In this document: positions 1 through 6,500 of the stretch, one piece after another
Numbering within the stretch: position 1 is the stretch's first letter
How the letters are laid out: every line of letters starts with the position of its first letter
NCBI GenBank assembly: GCA_030592245.1
Contig: JAUVJV010000086.1
Span: 1-7,828, forward strand
Reading direction: 5' to 3'
From: Candidatus Eiseniibacteriota bacterium
GTDB lineage: Bacteria; Arandabacterota; Arandabacteria; Arandabacterales; Arandabacteraceae
DNA: 7,828 nt
The notes under the pieces: model-generated
The model's database searches: none
Told to the model about the DNA's origin: nothing
The model's input: the letters and a program-made list of their open reading frames with translations, nothing else
Made by a program: the position numbers and the translations under genes

Positions 1-450
1 AGCGATCTCTTCAACTATCTCGATTACTTGTAGTATTTTCTCGTTCCGGCCCAGGATGCCGATCTCCCGGCGGGCGATGAGACGCCGCACGGTGGTCTCG
101 ACCCCCGCTGTGTCTGAGTCTGTCTCGATGTAGTCATCCGCGCCATCGGCAATCAGGCTCCTGCGCTCCTCGAGCGGGATCCGGGGACCGAAAACGGCAC
201 CCAGCATCAGGGGATACCTGCGCTTGAGGCTCTGGATCACCTTTACGCCGCTCGAATCGGCCAGCCGGTAGTGCGCCAGTGCATAGTCGGGAGTCTTCTT
301 CTTGGCCGTTCTAAGCGCTGCCGCGCCATCCGTCACCTTGACGATCGTGACCTGGTTGTGCCGAAGCGCATCGGCAATGACTGCCATTTTGTCTGGATCC
401 TGACATACCAAAATGGCAGTATAAAGACCGGGACGGAGCTCAGATTCCAT
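1..450 (-). CDS. NtrC-family sigma-54-dependent response regulator with degenerate receiver, 3' end missing
   Basis: The first 150 residues are present; the gene continues past the left edge. Residues 11-128 have the alternating pattern of a CheY-like receiver domain. Residues 131-150 (beginning GILGRNEKILQV) match the opening of the sigma-54 interaction AAA+ domain, typically (I/V)GxSxxMxxV. Such proteins activate sigma-54 RNA polymerase by ATP hydrolysis, usually after phosphorylation by a sensor kinase. Here the receiver looks inactive: the segment ALAHYRLADSSG (57-68) aligns with the usual LLDxxLPxMxG block, with His60 where the phospho-acceptor Asp should be. The acidic pair is reduced to Gln17-Asp18, and the conserved Thr and Lys positions read Gly and Thr. 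The ATG at 450 is preceded by GGAGGT at 461-466 with 10 nt spacing. It is divergent from rpsU. The family call is good; the DNA-binding end and the targets are outside the window. Confidence 0.8.
   Translation of the reverse strand, partial: MESELRPGLYTAILVCQDPDKMAVIADALRHNQVTIVKVTDGAAALRTAKKKTPDYALAHYRLADSSGVKVIQSLKRRYPLMLGAVFGPRIPLEERRSLIADGADDYIETDSDTAGVETTVRRLIARREIGILGRNEKILQVIEIVEEIA
380..420. repeat. Perfect 12-bp inverted repeat inside the regulator coding sequence
   Basis: The arms ACTGCCATTTTG (380-391) and CAAAATGGCAGT (409-420) are exact reverse complements, separated by 17 nt. They lie 31-71 nt into the minus-strand gene, covering codons 11-24, and would form a stable hairpin in its mRNA shortly after the start codon. 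There is no U-tract, so it is not a standard terminator. A translational or mRNA-stability role is possible but unproven. Confidence 0.75.
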
Positions 451-521
451 TTTTCCCGCCACCTCCGGTGAGAACCTAACATAGGTCCGCGGATGCGGTC
501 AAGATTTATCCATGTTTTCCC

Positions 522-549
522 TTGACAACAAACAGTATTATGATAAATT
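522..549 (+). promoter_or_regulatory. Sigma-70-type promoter for the rpsU operon
   Basis: A consensus -35 box TTGACA (522-527), a 16-bp spacer and a -10 box TAAATT (544-549) preceded by an extended TGA (541-543) lie upstream of rpsU. Transcription would start near 556, giving a leader of about 36 nt. A 7-bp inverted repeat, ATTTATC (504-510) and GATAAAT (542-548), overlaps the -10 box and could be coincidental. Confidence 0.6.
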
Positions 550-591
550 CGTCAAAAACCACAAACATCCATGGAGGGTCGTGAGAGCCGG

Positions 592-783
592 ATGCCTCGT
601 ATTATAGTCAGGCAAAACGAATCCATAGATCGAGCGATCAGGCGCTTCAAGAAGGAGTGTGAAAAGGAGGGGATAGTTAGGGAGATTAAGAGAGCCTCGA
701 GATTCATGAAGCCCAGTGAAAAACGCAGGAAGAAGGCTCTTAAAGCCGAGAAGCGGAGAAGGACTAACGAAGGGCGGAGGTAG
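592..783 (+). CDS. rpsU: 30S ribosomal protein bS21
   Basis: This 63-residue, very basic protein has the bS21 pattern throughout: an MPRIIVRQNES start, then DRAIRRFKKECEKEGIV, then a Lys/Arg-rich helix to the end. bS21 binds the 30S subunit near the 3' end of 16S rRNA and is linked to initiation. Family lengths of about 58-71 residues fit. I chose ATG592 over the in-frame ATG571 because family members begin MPxIxVR. In addition, GGAGGG (573-578) lies upstream of 592, with a rather long spacing of about 13 nt, whereas ATG571 has no SD. It is first in a probable operon with the mini-protein at 870 and rpmI, behind the promoter at 522-549. The identification is firm; only the start is slightly open. 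Confidence 0.93.
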   Translation: MPRIIVRQNESIDRAIRRFKKECEKEGIVREIKRASRFMKPSEKRRKKALKAEKRRRTNEGRR

Positions 784-869
784 AGCTTTTTGAGCCCTTT
801 CGATTCTACCGGTTGATGCGTAAAGTAGCGCAGGCTGGAGTAAGTGGACAACAGGAAGGGGGAGCTCTA

Positions 870-1049
870 TTGGGCTATAATGAAGGTGAGGTCCTGGTAA
901 GGGATCGCCCCAGTGCCACTTATGATATGCTTCTCAAGAAGGCGGAGCGGGAAGGGAGGGTAGGCGGTAAGCATACCTGTCCCGTGTGTGGAATGAAGTT
1001 CAGGAGAGAACGAGAAGCGATCGACTGTTGTAGGGATATCGCTAGATAG
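870..1049 (+). CDS. Small four-cysteine zinc-finger-like protein between rpsU and rpmI
   Basis: I do not recognise a named family. The frame encodes 59 residues from a TTG codon. That start is chosen because AGGAAGGGGGAG (853-864) sits 5 nt upstream, whereas the upstream in-frame candidates TTG813 and ATG816 have no SD. The N-terminal part (about 1-36) is charged and looks partly helical. The C-terminus carries Cys37-x2-Cys40 and Cys53-Cys54 around a KFRREREAI helix. This layout suits one zinc ion, like short CPxCG treble-clef or C2H2-like knuckles. The stop codon overlaps the SD of rpmI, with an 11-bp gap, implying co-transcription and possibly translational coupling. A ribosome- or RNA-related role is guessed only from the neighbours. 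The frame could be non-coding, but the SD, the cysteine pattern and the tight spacing argue for a real gene. Confidence 0.6.
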   Translation: MGYNEGEVLVRDRPSATYDMLLKKAEREGRVGGKHTCPVCGMKFRREREAIDCCRDIAR

Positions 1050-1060
1050 GGGAGAGGATC

Positions 1061-1255
1061 GTGCCCAAGGCCAAGTCAAACAGGGCTGCTGCCAAGAGAT
1101 TCAAGAAGACGGGAACGGGAAAAATCAAGAGGGGAAAATCGGGTGCGGGTCATATGCTGACGTCGAAGACCAAGAAGCGGAAGCGTAGTCTGCGGAAGTC
1201 CGGGACCGTGGCCGGGTCCGATATGAAGAAGATGAAGAAGCTGCTGCCGGGCTAG
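1061..1255 (+). CDS. rpmI: 50S ribosomal protein bL35
   Basis: The product has 64 residues, the standard bL35 length. It carries the family signature from the start (MPKAKSNRAAAKRFKKTGTG), then KIKRGKSGAGHMLTSKTKKRKR and a C-terminal KKMKKLLPG. bL35 is a small basic protein of the large subunit. The start is GTG1061, with AGGGGAGAGG (1048-1057) just upstream and overlapping the preceding stop codon. In most bacteria rpmI lies between infC and rplT and is controlled with them. Here neither partner is present: upstream are the mini-protein and rpsU, and downstream is a convergent deacetylase-family gene only 7 bp away. No hairpin plus U-tract terminator is visible after the stop. Confidence 0.95.
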   Translation: MPKAKSNRAAAKRFKKTGTGKIKRGKSGAGHMLTSKTKKRKRSLRKSGTVAGSDMKKMKKLLPG

Positions 1256-1262
1256 CCAGCGC

Positions 1263-2198
1263 TCAGTCCAGCAGGGCCGCCAGATGCATACCGACCGATG
1301 CCGCCAGTGCGTCGATATTGTAGCCTCCCTCGAGTGCGGATACAAGTCTGCCGTCGCAGGACTCCATGGCAAGCTGTTTTATGGCACGCGTCATGGTGGC
1401 AAATGATTCCTCGTCGAGATTCATGCCGCCGATCGGGTCAGACCGGTGAGCATCGAAACCGGCCGAGATGAAAATCAGATCGGGTTTGTGCCGCCGCACG
1501 GCCGGGAGTACCTCTTCTTCCAGGGCCTCGATATAAGCTTCTTCCCCGCTGCCGTGAGGCAGGGGGATATTCACAGTCTTGCCGGCACCCTTCCCGGCGC
1601 CCGTCTGCTCGCGGGATCCCGTGCCGGGGTAGAAGGGCCACTCGTGCAGCGAGCAGTAGAGCACGTCACCGTCTTCCCAGAATATGTCCTGGGTTCCATT
1701 GCCGTGGTGAACGTCGAAATCTATGATCGCCGCTCTGGCGAATCCCCTTGTTCGTGTAGCGTACGCGGCCCCCACGGCAACATTATTCAAGATGCAAAAC
1801 CCCATGGCTCGGTCCGGGAGCGCATGGTGGCCGGGTGGTCTCACCAGGCAGAAGGCGGAATCGATGTCTCCGGCCTCGATCCTGTCAACGGCCTCGGTCA
1901 GGGCCCCGGCGGCGTACCGGGCGGCCTTGAGTGAACCCGGACCGAACAGGGTGTCGGGGTCAAGGTTGCCGCGCCGGGTCGATGGTATCGATGAGAGGGA
2001 GTCCAGGTAGCGCCGGGTGTGGACCAGCAGGACCTCTTCGTCTGCGACCGGGCGGGGCCTCACCTTGATGAGCTTCTCAAAGAAGGGCTGAGACCGCAGG
2101 TACTCATGGCAGAGCCTCACCCGCCCCTCGTGCTCGGGATGGCCCCCGGTATCGTGCTTCAGATAGATCTCATCATAGGCCAATGCCACTCTTGCCAA
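1263..2198 (-). CDS. Histone deacetylase-family zinc amidohydrolase (HDAC/AcuC/acetylpolyamine amidohydrolase superfamily)
   Basis: The 311-residue protein is full length for a bacterial member of the arginase/deacetylase fold and probably cytoplasmic, as it has no signal peptide. These enzymes hydrolyse acetyl-amide bonds in a Zn-dependent reaction. Their substrates are acetyl-lysine proteins, acetylpolyamines or, for AcuC, acetylated acetyl-CoA synthetase. The whole active site is visible: RPPGHHA with the His124-His125 dyad, FDVHHGNGTQ with ligands Asp162 and His164, SAGFDAHRSDPIGG with ligand Asp249, and EGGYN with Tyr293, which stabilises the transition state. The start is TTG2198, because GGAGGTGA (2202-2209) lies immediately upstream and MARVALAYDE is a typical N-terminus. 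It is divergent from the sigma-factor gene and convergent with rpmI. The family is sure; the substrate cannot be read from sequence. Confidence 0.92.
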   Translation of the reverse strand: MARVALAYDEIYLKHDTGGHPEHEGRVRLCHEYLRSQPFFEKLIKVRPRPVADEEVLLVHTRRYLDSLSSIPSTRRGNLDPDTLFGPGSLKAARYAAGALTEAVDRIEAGDIDSAFCLVRPPGHHALPDRAMGFCILNNVAVGAAYATRTRGFARAAIIDFDVHHGNGTQDIFWEDGDVLYCSLHEWPFYPGTGSREQTGAGKGAGKTVNIPLPHGSGEEAYIEALEEEVLPAVRRHKPDLIFISAGFDAHRSDPIGGMNLDEESFATMTRAIKQLAMESCDGRLVSALEGGYNIDALAASVGMHLAALLD

Positions 2199-2214
2199 GT
2201 CTCACCTCCGCCTG

Positions 2215-2244
2215 ATTAGATGCCCATCTGCCGGTGCCCGTCAA
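2215..2244 (-). promoter_or_regulatory. Sigma-70-type promoter for the deacetylase-family gene
   Basis: On the minus strand, TTGACG (2239-2244) and TCTAAT (2215-2220) are separated by 18 bp. The predicted start of transcription, near 2208, falls inside the SD sequence at 2202-2209. The transcript would therefore have a leader of only about 10 nt. Confidence 0.5.
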
Positions 2245-2370
2245 GTCCAGACTAATCCACGAAAAACGAGGAGTCCAGCCATATCCATGTGGTCTAAGAA
2301 ACCCGCCCGGTTTCCGCACGGGAATCGATGTCCGGATCCGGCTTCCGTAGCAGACGGTGTTGCATTTCGA

Positions 2371-2407
2371 TTGACACGGGTTCGCCAGGATGGTAATTGA
2401 GTATAGT
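2371..2407 (+). promoter_or_regulatory. Tentative promoter boxes upstream of the ECF sigma gene
   Basis: A perfect TTGACA (2371-2376) and a good TATAGT (2402-2407) occur, but 25 bp apart, too far for one standard sigma-70 promoter. At 17 bp from the TTGACA only the poor TAATTG (2394-2399) is found. Each box may belong to a different promoter, or the gene may use another sigma factor, including its own product. The rest of the 279-bp intergenic region (2199-2477) shows a 10-bp palindrome, CCGGATCCGG (2332-2341), and no gene. Confidence 0.3.
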
Positions 2408-2477
2408 ATCTCGTTGTACAGGCACCGGGCTCCGTGGGTGAGCGAAGGTGACCCGGCGAGGGACACAGGACCAGGGA

Positions 2478-3149
2478 ATGCCAAAGCCAGAAACTACCTC
2501 AAAAAAGACCGTGGCGAAGAGTCGGCCGAAAGCCCGGAAGCAAGTTCGAAAGCGGGCGAGAAAGCAAGTCACCGACGAGGAGCTGGTCCGCTTGGCCAGG
2601 GGCGGTGACACCAGGGCTTTCGGCAAGCTCATGGAACGGTATCAGAACAAGATATACCGGCTTGGCAGGCGCATGACCCAGACCGATGAAGATGCCGAGG
2701 ACGTCCTGCAGGAATCTTTCATCAAGGCCTTCAAATCGCTTGGAGGTTTCAAGGGCAGGTCCAAGTTCTCAACCTGGCTCTACCGGATAACCGTGAACCT
2801 GGCCCTCATGAAGCTCCGCCGCAGGAAACTCGATACCGTCTCGCTGGATGAGCCCGTCGCTACGGAAGAGGGCAGCGTGCAGAGGGATATCGAGGACGAT
2901 GCTCTGGATCCGCTGGAGCGACTGATAGAGACCGAGTCCTTGGAGACGCTGGACCTGGCTGTCGCCGATCTCCCGCCCGGCTATCGCGCGGTCTTTGTTC
3001 TGAGGCATGTGGAGGAACTCTCGACCGAGGAGACCGCCCGCATACTCAGGATATCGGTTCCTGCGGTCAAATCCAGGCTTCATCGTACGAGATCTGCTCT
3101 TAAAGAGAAACTTATTGGGCGCCTGAGGAATCAAACAATCAGGGGGTAA
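2478..3149 (+). CDS. ECF-type RNA polymerase sigma factor with basic N-terminal extension
   Basis: The protein has 223 residues. Residues 32-117 are sigma region 2: DAEDVLQESFIKAF (72-85) is the core-binding 2.2 helix, and FKGRSKFSTWLYRITVN (91-107) begins the -10 recognition part. After a linker rich in acidic residues (about 120-150), residues 153-213 form region 4, with the helix-turn-helix around LSTEETARILRISVPAVKSRL. Such factors redirect RNA polymerase to a small regulon and are usually held by an anti-sigma factor, encoded here 10 bp downstream. Residues 1-30 form an unusual Lys/Arg-rich tail absent from minimal ECF factors. I chose ATG2478, with AGGA at 2467-2470 and 7 nt spacing, over the in-frame GTG2448, which has a weaker site and would add 10 residues. 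The family is certain; the signal and regulon are unknown. Confidence 0.92.
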   Translation: MPKPETTSKKTVAKSRPKARKQVRKRARKQVTDEELVRLARGGDTRAFGKLMERYQNKIYRLGRRMTQTDEDAEDVLQESFIKAFKSLGGFKGRSKFSTWLYRITVNLALMKLRRRKLDTVSLDEPVATEEGSVQRDIEDDALDPLERLIETESLETLDLAVADLPPGYRAVFVLRHVEELSTEETARILRISVPAVKSRLHRTRSALKEKLIGRLRNQTIRG

Positions 3150-3159
3150 TAGGCGAGGA

Positions 3160-3459
3160 ATGACCTGCAAGGGGATACTGGATACGCTGTCTGATTATCT
3201 GGAAGGCGACGCAGGCGTGAGTGTCTGCAATGAAATCGAAGAGCATCTGGATGGCTGTGAGAGGTGCCGGATGCATGTGGATACGATGAGAGCCATAGTG
3301 ACCCTCTACAAGGGTTGGAGGGGTGATCAGATCCCCGATGATGTCTCAGGGCGGCTTCAGGAGGCGCTTGCGGAGACGGTTGAGCGAGCTTGCCGAAAAC
3401 CCACCAGGAAGTCCACGGTGAAGCCCAGGCGAAAGCCCAAACCAAAGCCCAAGAAGTAA
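3160..3459 (+). CDS. Zinc-finger anti-sigma factor, soluble, with Lys/Pro-rich tail
   Basis: This 99-residue product has the ZAS (putative zinc-finger) layout: Cys3, a helix containing LSDYLEGD, then EIEEHLDGCERC with His29-x3-Cys33-x2-Cys36. Cys23 is an additional cysteine. ZAS proteins bind the cognate ECF sigma factor and block core binding; some release it when the cysteines are oxidised. No membrane segment follows, so it is probably cytoplasmic and would sense an internal signal, if it senses one at all. Residues 79-99 form a Lys/Arg/Pro-rich, probably disordered tail ending PKPKPKK. The gene starts 10 bp after the sigma stop, with AGGCGAGGA just before the ATG, so the pair is almost certainly one operon. 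The role as partner of the upstream sigma factor is inferred from motif and position. Confidence 0.85.
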   Translation: MTCKGILDTLSDYLEGDAGVSVCNEIEEHLDGCERCRMHVDTMRAIVTLYKGWRGDQIPDDVSGRLQEALAETVERACRKPTRKSTVKPRRKPKPKPKK

Positions 3460-3505
3460 GCTGGTAACCTGCAGTATCTGACTTGAGTGTCTTTCTTGCC
3501 GGGAC

Positions 3506-6500
3506 CTACCTGCGCGCATCCTCGAGCCGTCGCCTGGCTCCCTGATGCTGGGGATTGATGGACAGCGCAGTCTCCCAGGCCCGGATTGCTTCCTGCTCGT
3601 GTCCCAGCTCGTAAAGGGCGTCACCCATATGGAAGTGGGCCAGGAAGAACGCCGGAGCCAGTTCGAGGCACTGCCTGTAGTACTCGATGGCCCGTTCCCA
3701 GTTACGCTCGGCCGCATAGGTGAAACCCAGGTTGCAGATGCCGTGAGGGCGGGTTGGGAAGAGCTCGATCGCCCTCTCGAACTCGTGCCGGGCATCCGCG
3801 ATCCTGCCCTCTGACAGGTACACGCCGCCCAGCGCGTTTCTTATTCCGTAGTCATCCGGGTCGATCTTGAGAGCTTGCTGGTAAGCTTCCTTGGCTTCAC
3901 TTGCCATCTTCAGAGCGGAGTAGGTCGTTCCCAGCCGGTAAAGGATGCCGGCATCGCCCGGGAGGATCTCGCGGGCGTCAAGGAAGTGCTGTAGGGCATC
4001 CGCGGGCTTTCCCCAGCGAAGGTACAGCTCGCCCATCGTGACATGTGGATCGGGAAGATCGGGCCTCAGCTCAAGCGCACGCTCGAGATTGACCAGGGCC
4101 TCATCGAACCTGCCCTCGGAGACATACCGCACCCCGAGACTGTAGGCTGTCCCATAGCCACCCCGGCCTGTCTGGGCGGCCCTTTCGAGGGCGGCTACCG
4201 CTGCGTCGATACTCTCAATTGAATGCAGGGCCGCCGGGTTTCCGGGGTCCATGTCCAGGACCTTCCGGTACTGAGCTCTCGCACGTCCGTCTTCGCCGAG
4301 CGCCCTGTGTATGTGACCTCCGATTATGTTGGATGATGCGAGAAATGTCCTCATGGCCCGTTGGGCAACAAAGGCCGAATCCATCCCGGCCTCCTCGATA
4401 CCGGACATGTAACGAAGCGGATTGGGCCTGAGGGCCAGCATGGCCTCGATGTTCTCGCTCAGGTAGGGCTTGGCGCTGCCTCGCCGGGCTATGCCGAATT
4501 CCAAGATCGGATGGTCATCCGAGTGTCTCGGCACATCCCCGCAGAACCTCTTCACGGCCTCGCCGTCTGCCAGGAGGCATGAAGCCAGGGTAAACGGATC
4601 ATCTATGAATATGGTTGCCAGGTCGCTTCTTATTACCGAATCCTCGAAGGCCCGTTCGAACTTCGCCAGATCGATGTCCAACGGGGCATCCTTTCTTCCT
4701 GCAATCAGCGCGTGCTGTGAGAAGGTCATGTAGCAGTACCATACCGACATGTCAGGGAAGACATCATAGAAAGCCTTGAGGGCTACCCGGATGTCATAGG
4801 GACTCAGGTCGAGCGGAAGCCAGCAGGTGGCGACTCCCCCCGGCTTGAGCCTGTCCCGGACGGCCTTGAAGTGGTCATAGCTATACAGGGCCGATGCTCC
4901 GCCGGTTCCGGGGTAGATCGAATCCGTCATTATGATGTCATACTCCTTATCGGTAAGGAGCACATAGTTCTTGCCGTCCATGATGATCACGTTCACGTCG
5001 GGACGGTCGAATGCGAGTTTATTGATCGAGCTGAAGAAGCGTCTTGAGGCTTTGATCACGTCCTTGCAGATCTCGATACCATCGATTATGGCGACATTGT
5101 GCAGGGTGAGGATATGAAGAGTCTCCCCGCTGCCGAACCCGATGTGGGCCACGCGCTCCCTCCCATCCGCAAGCAGGATCGGAAGATGTCCCTGCAGCTT
5201 CTGAGTCACACGCAGCATGTCACTGGTTCCCGCCACATTGACCCCGTCTATTGCAATAAGGTCATAGCCGGGATAGCGATGGATGGTCACGGTTCCGCTG
5301 ACGCCTTCCCTGAAATAGAGAAGCTCGCTGCCCGTCTCCTTGATATTGAAAGTCCGGGCAAATACCGATGGTTTGAGGACGAATGCGAATATCGACAGGC
5401 CCACCAGGGCTGAGACCGATATGCCAACCCAGAATCTTCTGTTCGCACGGCAGGAGAAGAGAAAGATACCGGCACCGATATTGAGCGCTGCAAGCAGGGC
5501 GATCGCTCTTGCGCTTCCCAGGGCGGGTACCAGCACGAAACCTGCCATCAGCGACCCCACGACGGCCCCGAGAGTGTTAAAGAAGTAGATTCTCCCCACG
5601 GACTCCGAAACTCTGCTCTTCCTGGCGTAGATTCTCGTCACCACGGGAAACGCCGCGCCCATGAAGAAGGATGGGATGAGCATTATGAGCGCCGCCTGGA
5701 GGAACCCGGCCCCCCTGAGGCGGAACAAGTCGCCCCCGGCGTCCCTGATATCCAGGTACTCATGAGCGAGATCAAGCCTTGAGAGGAAGTAGATGGAGCC
5801 TAAGGCAGCCAGCCCGATCAGGATCTCCACGGCCCCGAAGATATCAGTGGGGCGCTTCAAGCGGTCCGCGACCCGCGATGAAACGAAACTGCCAAGCGCG
5901 ATTCCCACGAGAAACGTCGTGAGCATCAGGCTGAAGGCGTGGGTGGTCGCGCCCAGGGAAAACACCAGCACTTTCGTGTAGATCACCTCGTAGGCCAGGG
6001 CCGCGCCGCCGGAGATCGCGATGGCAAGAAGCACTGCGAAGCCGACATATCGCGGCAACGGCGCCTGCCCGGTGGCAGTCTGCGCCGGCGTAGTCTGCTC
6101 GGGGGTGGTCTGCTCACCGGCCGCTGCCTCACCGGCCTCATTCTCCCGGACCTCCTCGCTTGATCGCCCCGCCGATACGGCCACTACACCCACCAGGATG
6201 CTGATCGCGGCGGCCAGGTATACCGAGGATGAAACTCCAAAAAGTTCAAGGAGGATGAAGCCCGTTGCGAAGGACCCGATGACCGCTCCGAACGTGTTCA
6301 GAGCATAAAGAGCCCCGATGGTCTTCCCCAGCTTCGCGAACTCTCTTCCCGCAAACTTGCTCAAGACGGGCAGGGTACCGCCCATCAGGGTTGTCGGAAT
6401 CAGGATCACCAGGAAGGACAGGAAAAAGCGCAGCATGGCCACGGGAAGCGGCCGCTGCCCCAGGCCCGTGAACACAAAGGCATAGACCCCGTAGAGATTG

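Noticed and set aside
571..591. ATG571 as the rpsU start
   Set aside because: No SD upstream, and bS21 proteins begin at the MPxIxVR position encoded from 592.
813..869. Upstream start (TTG813 or ATG816) for the mini-protein
   Set aside because: No SD precedes it, whereas TTG870 has a strong one at the right distance; the added residues contain no recognisable motif.
1241..1274. Terminator between rpmI and the convergent deacetylase-family gene
   Set aside because: Only a weak CTGCTG/CAGCAG pairing and the palindrome GGCTAGCC (1250-1257) are present, inside coding ends and without a U-tract.
1446..1934. Plus-strand open frame of 162 codons
   Set aside because: It lies wholly opposite the deacetylase gene, whose catalytic motifs are intact; no SD and no recognisable protein.
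2332..2341. Palindrome CCGGATCCGG as an operator for the sigma-factor gene
   Set aside because: Perfect but only 10 bp, GC-rich, and about 140 bp before the gene with no second copy; chance is a sufficient explanation.
2448..2477. GTG2448 as the sigma-factor start
   Set aside because: Weaker SD than ATG2478, and the 10 extra residues carry no conserved feature; it cannot be fully excluded.
2769..3170. Minus-strand open frame of 133 codons
   Set aside because: It is antisense to the sigma-factor gene with its intact regions 2 and 4; it has no family features.
3460..3505. Bidirectional terminator between the anti-sigma gene and the fusion gene
   Set aside because: Only a short GGTAACC palindrome is visible; no stable stem with a U-tract on either strand.
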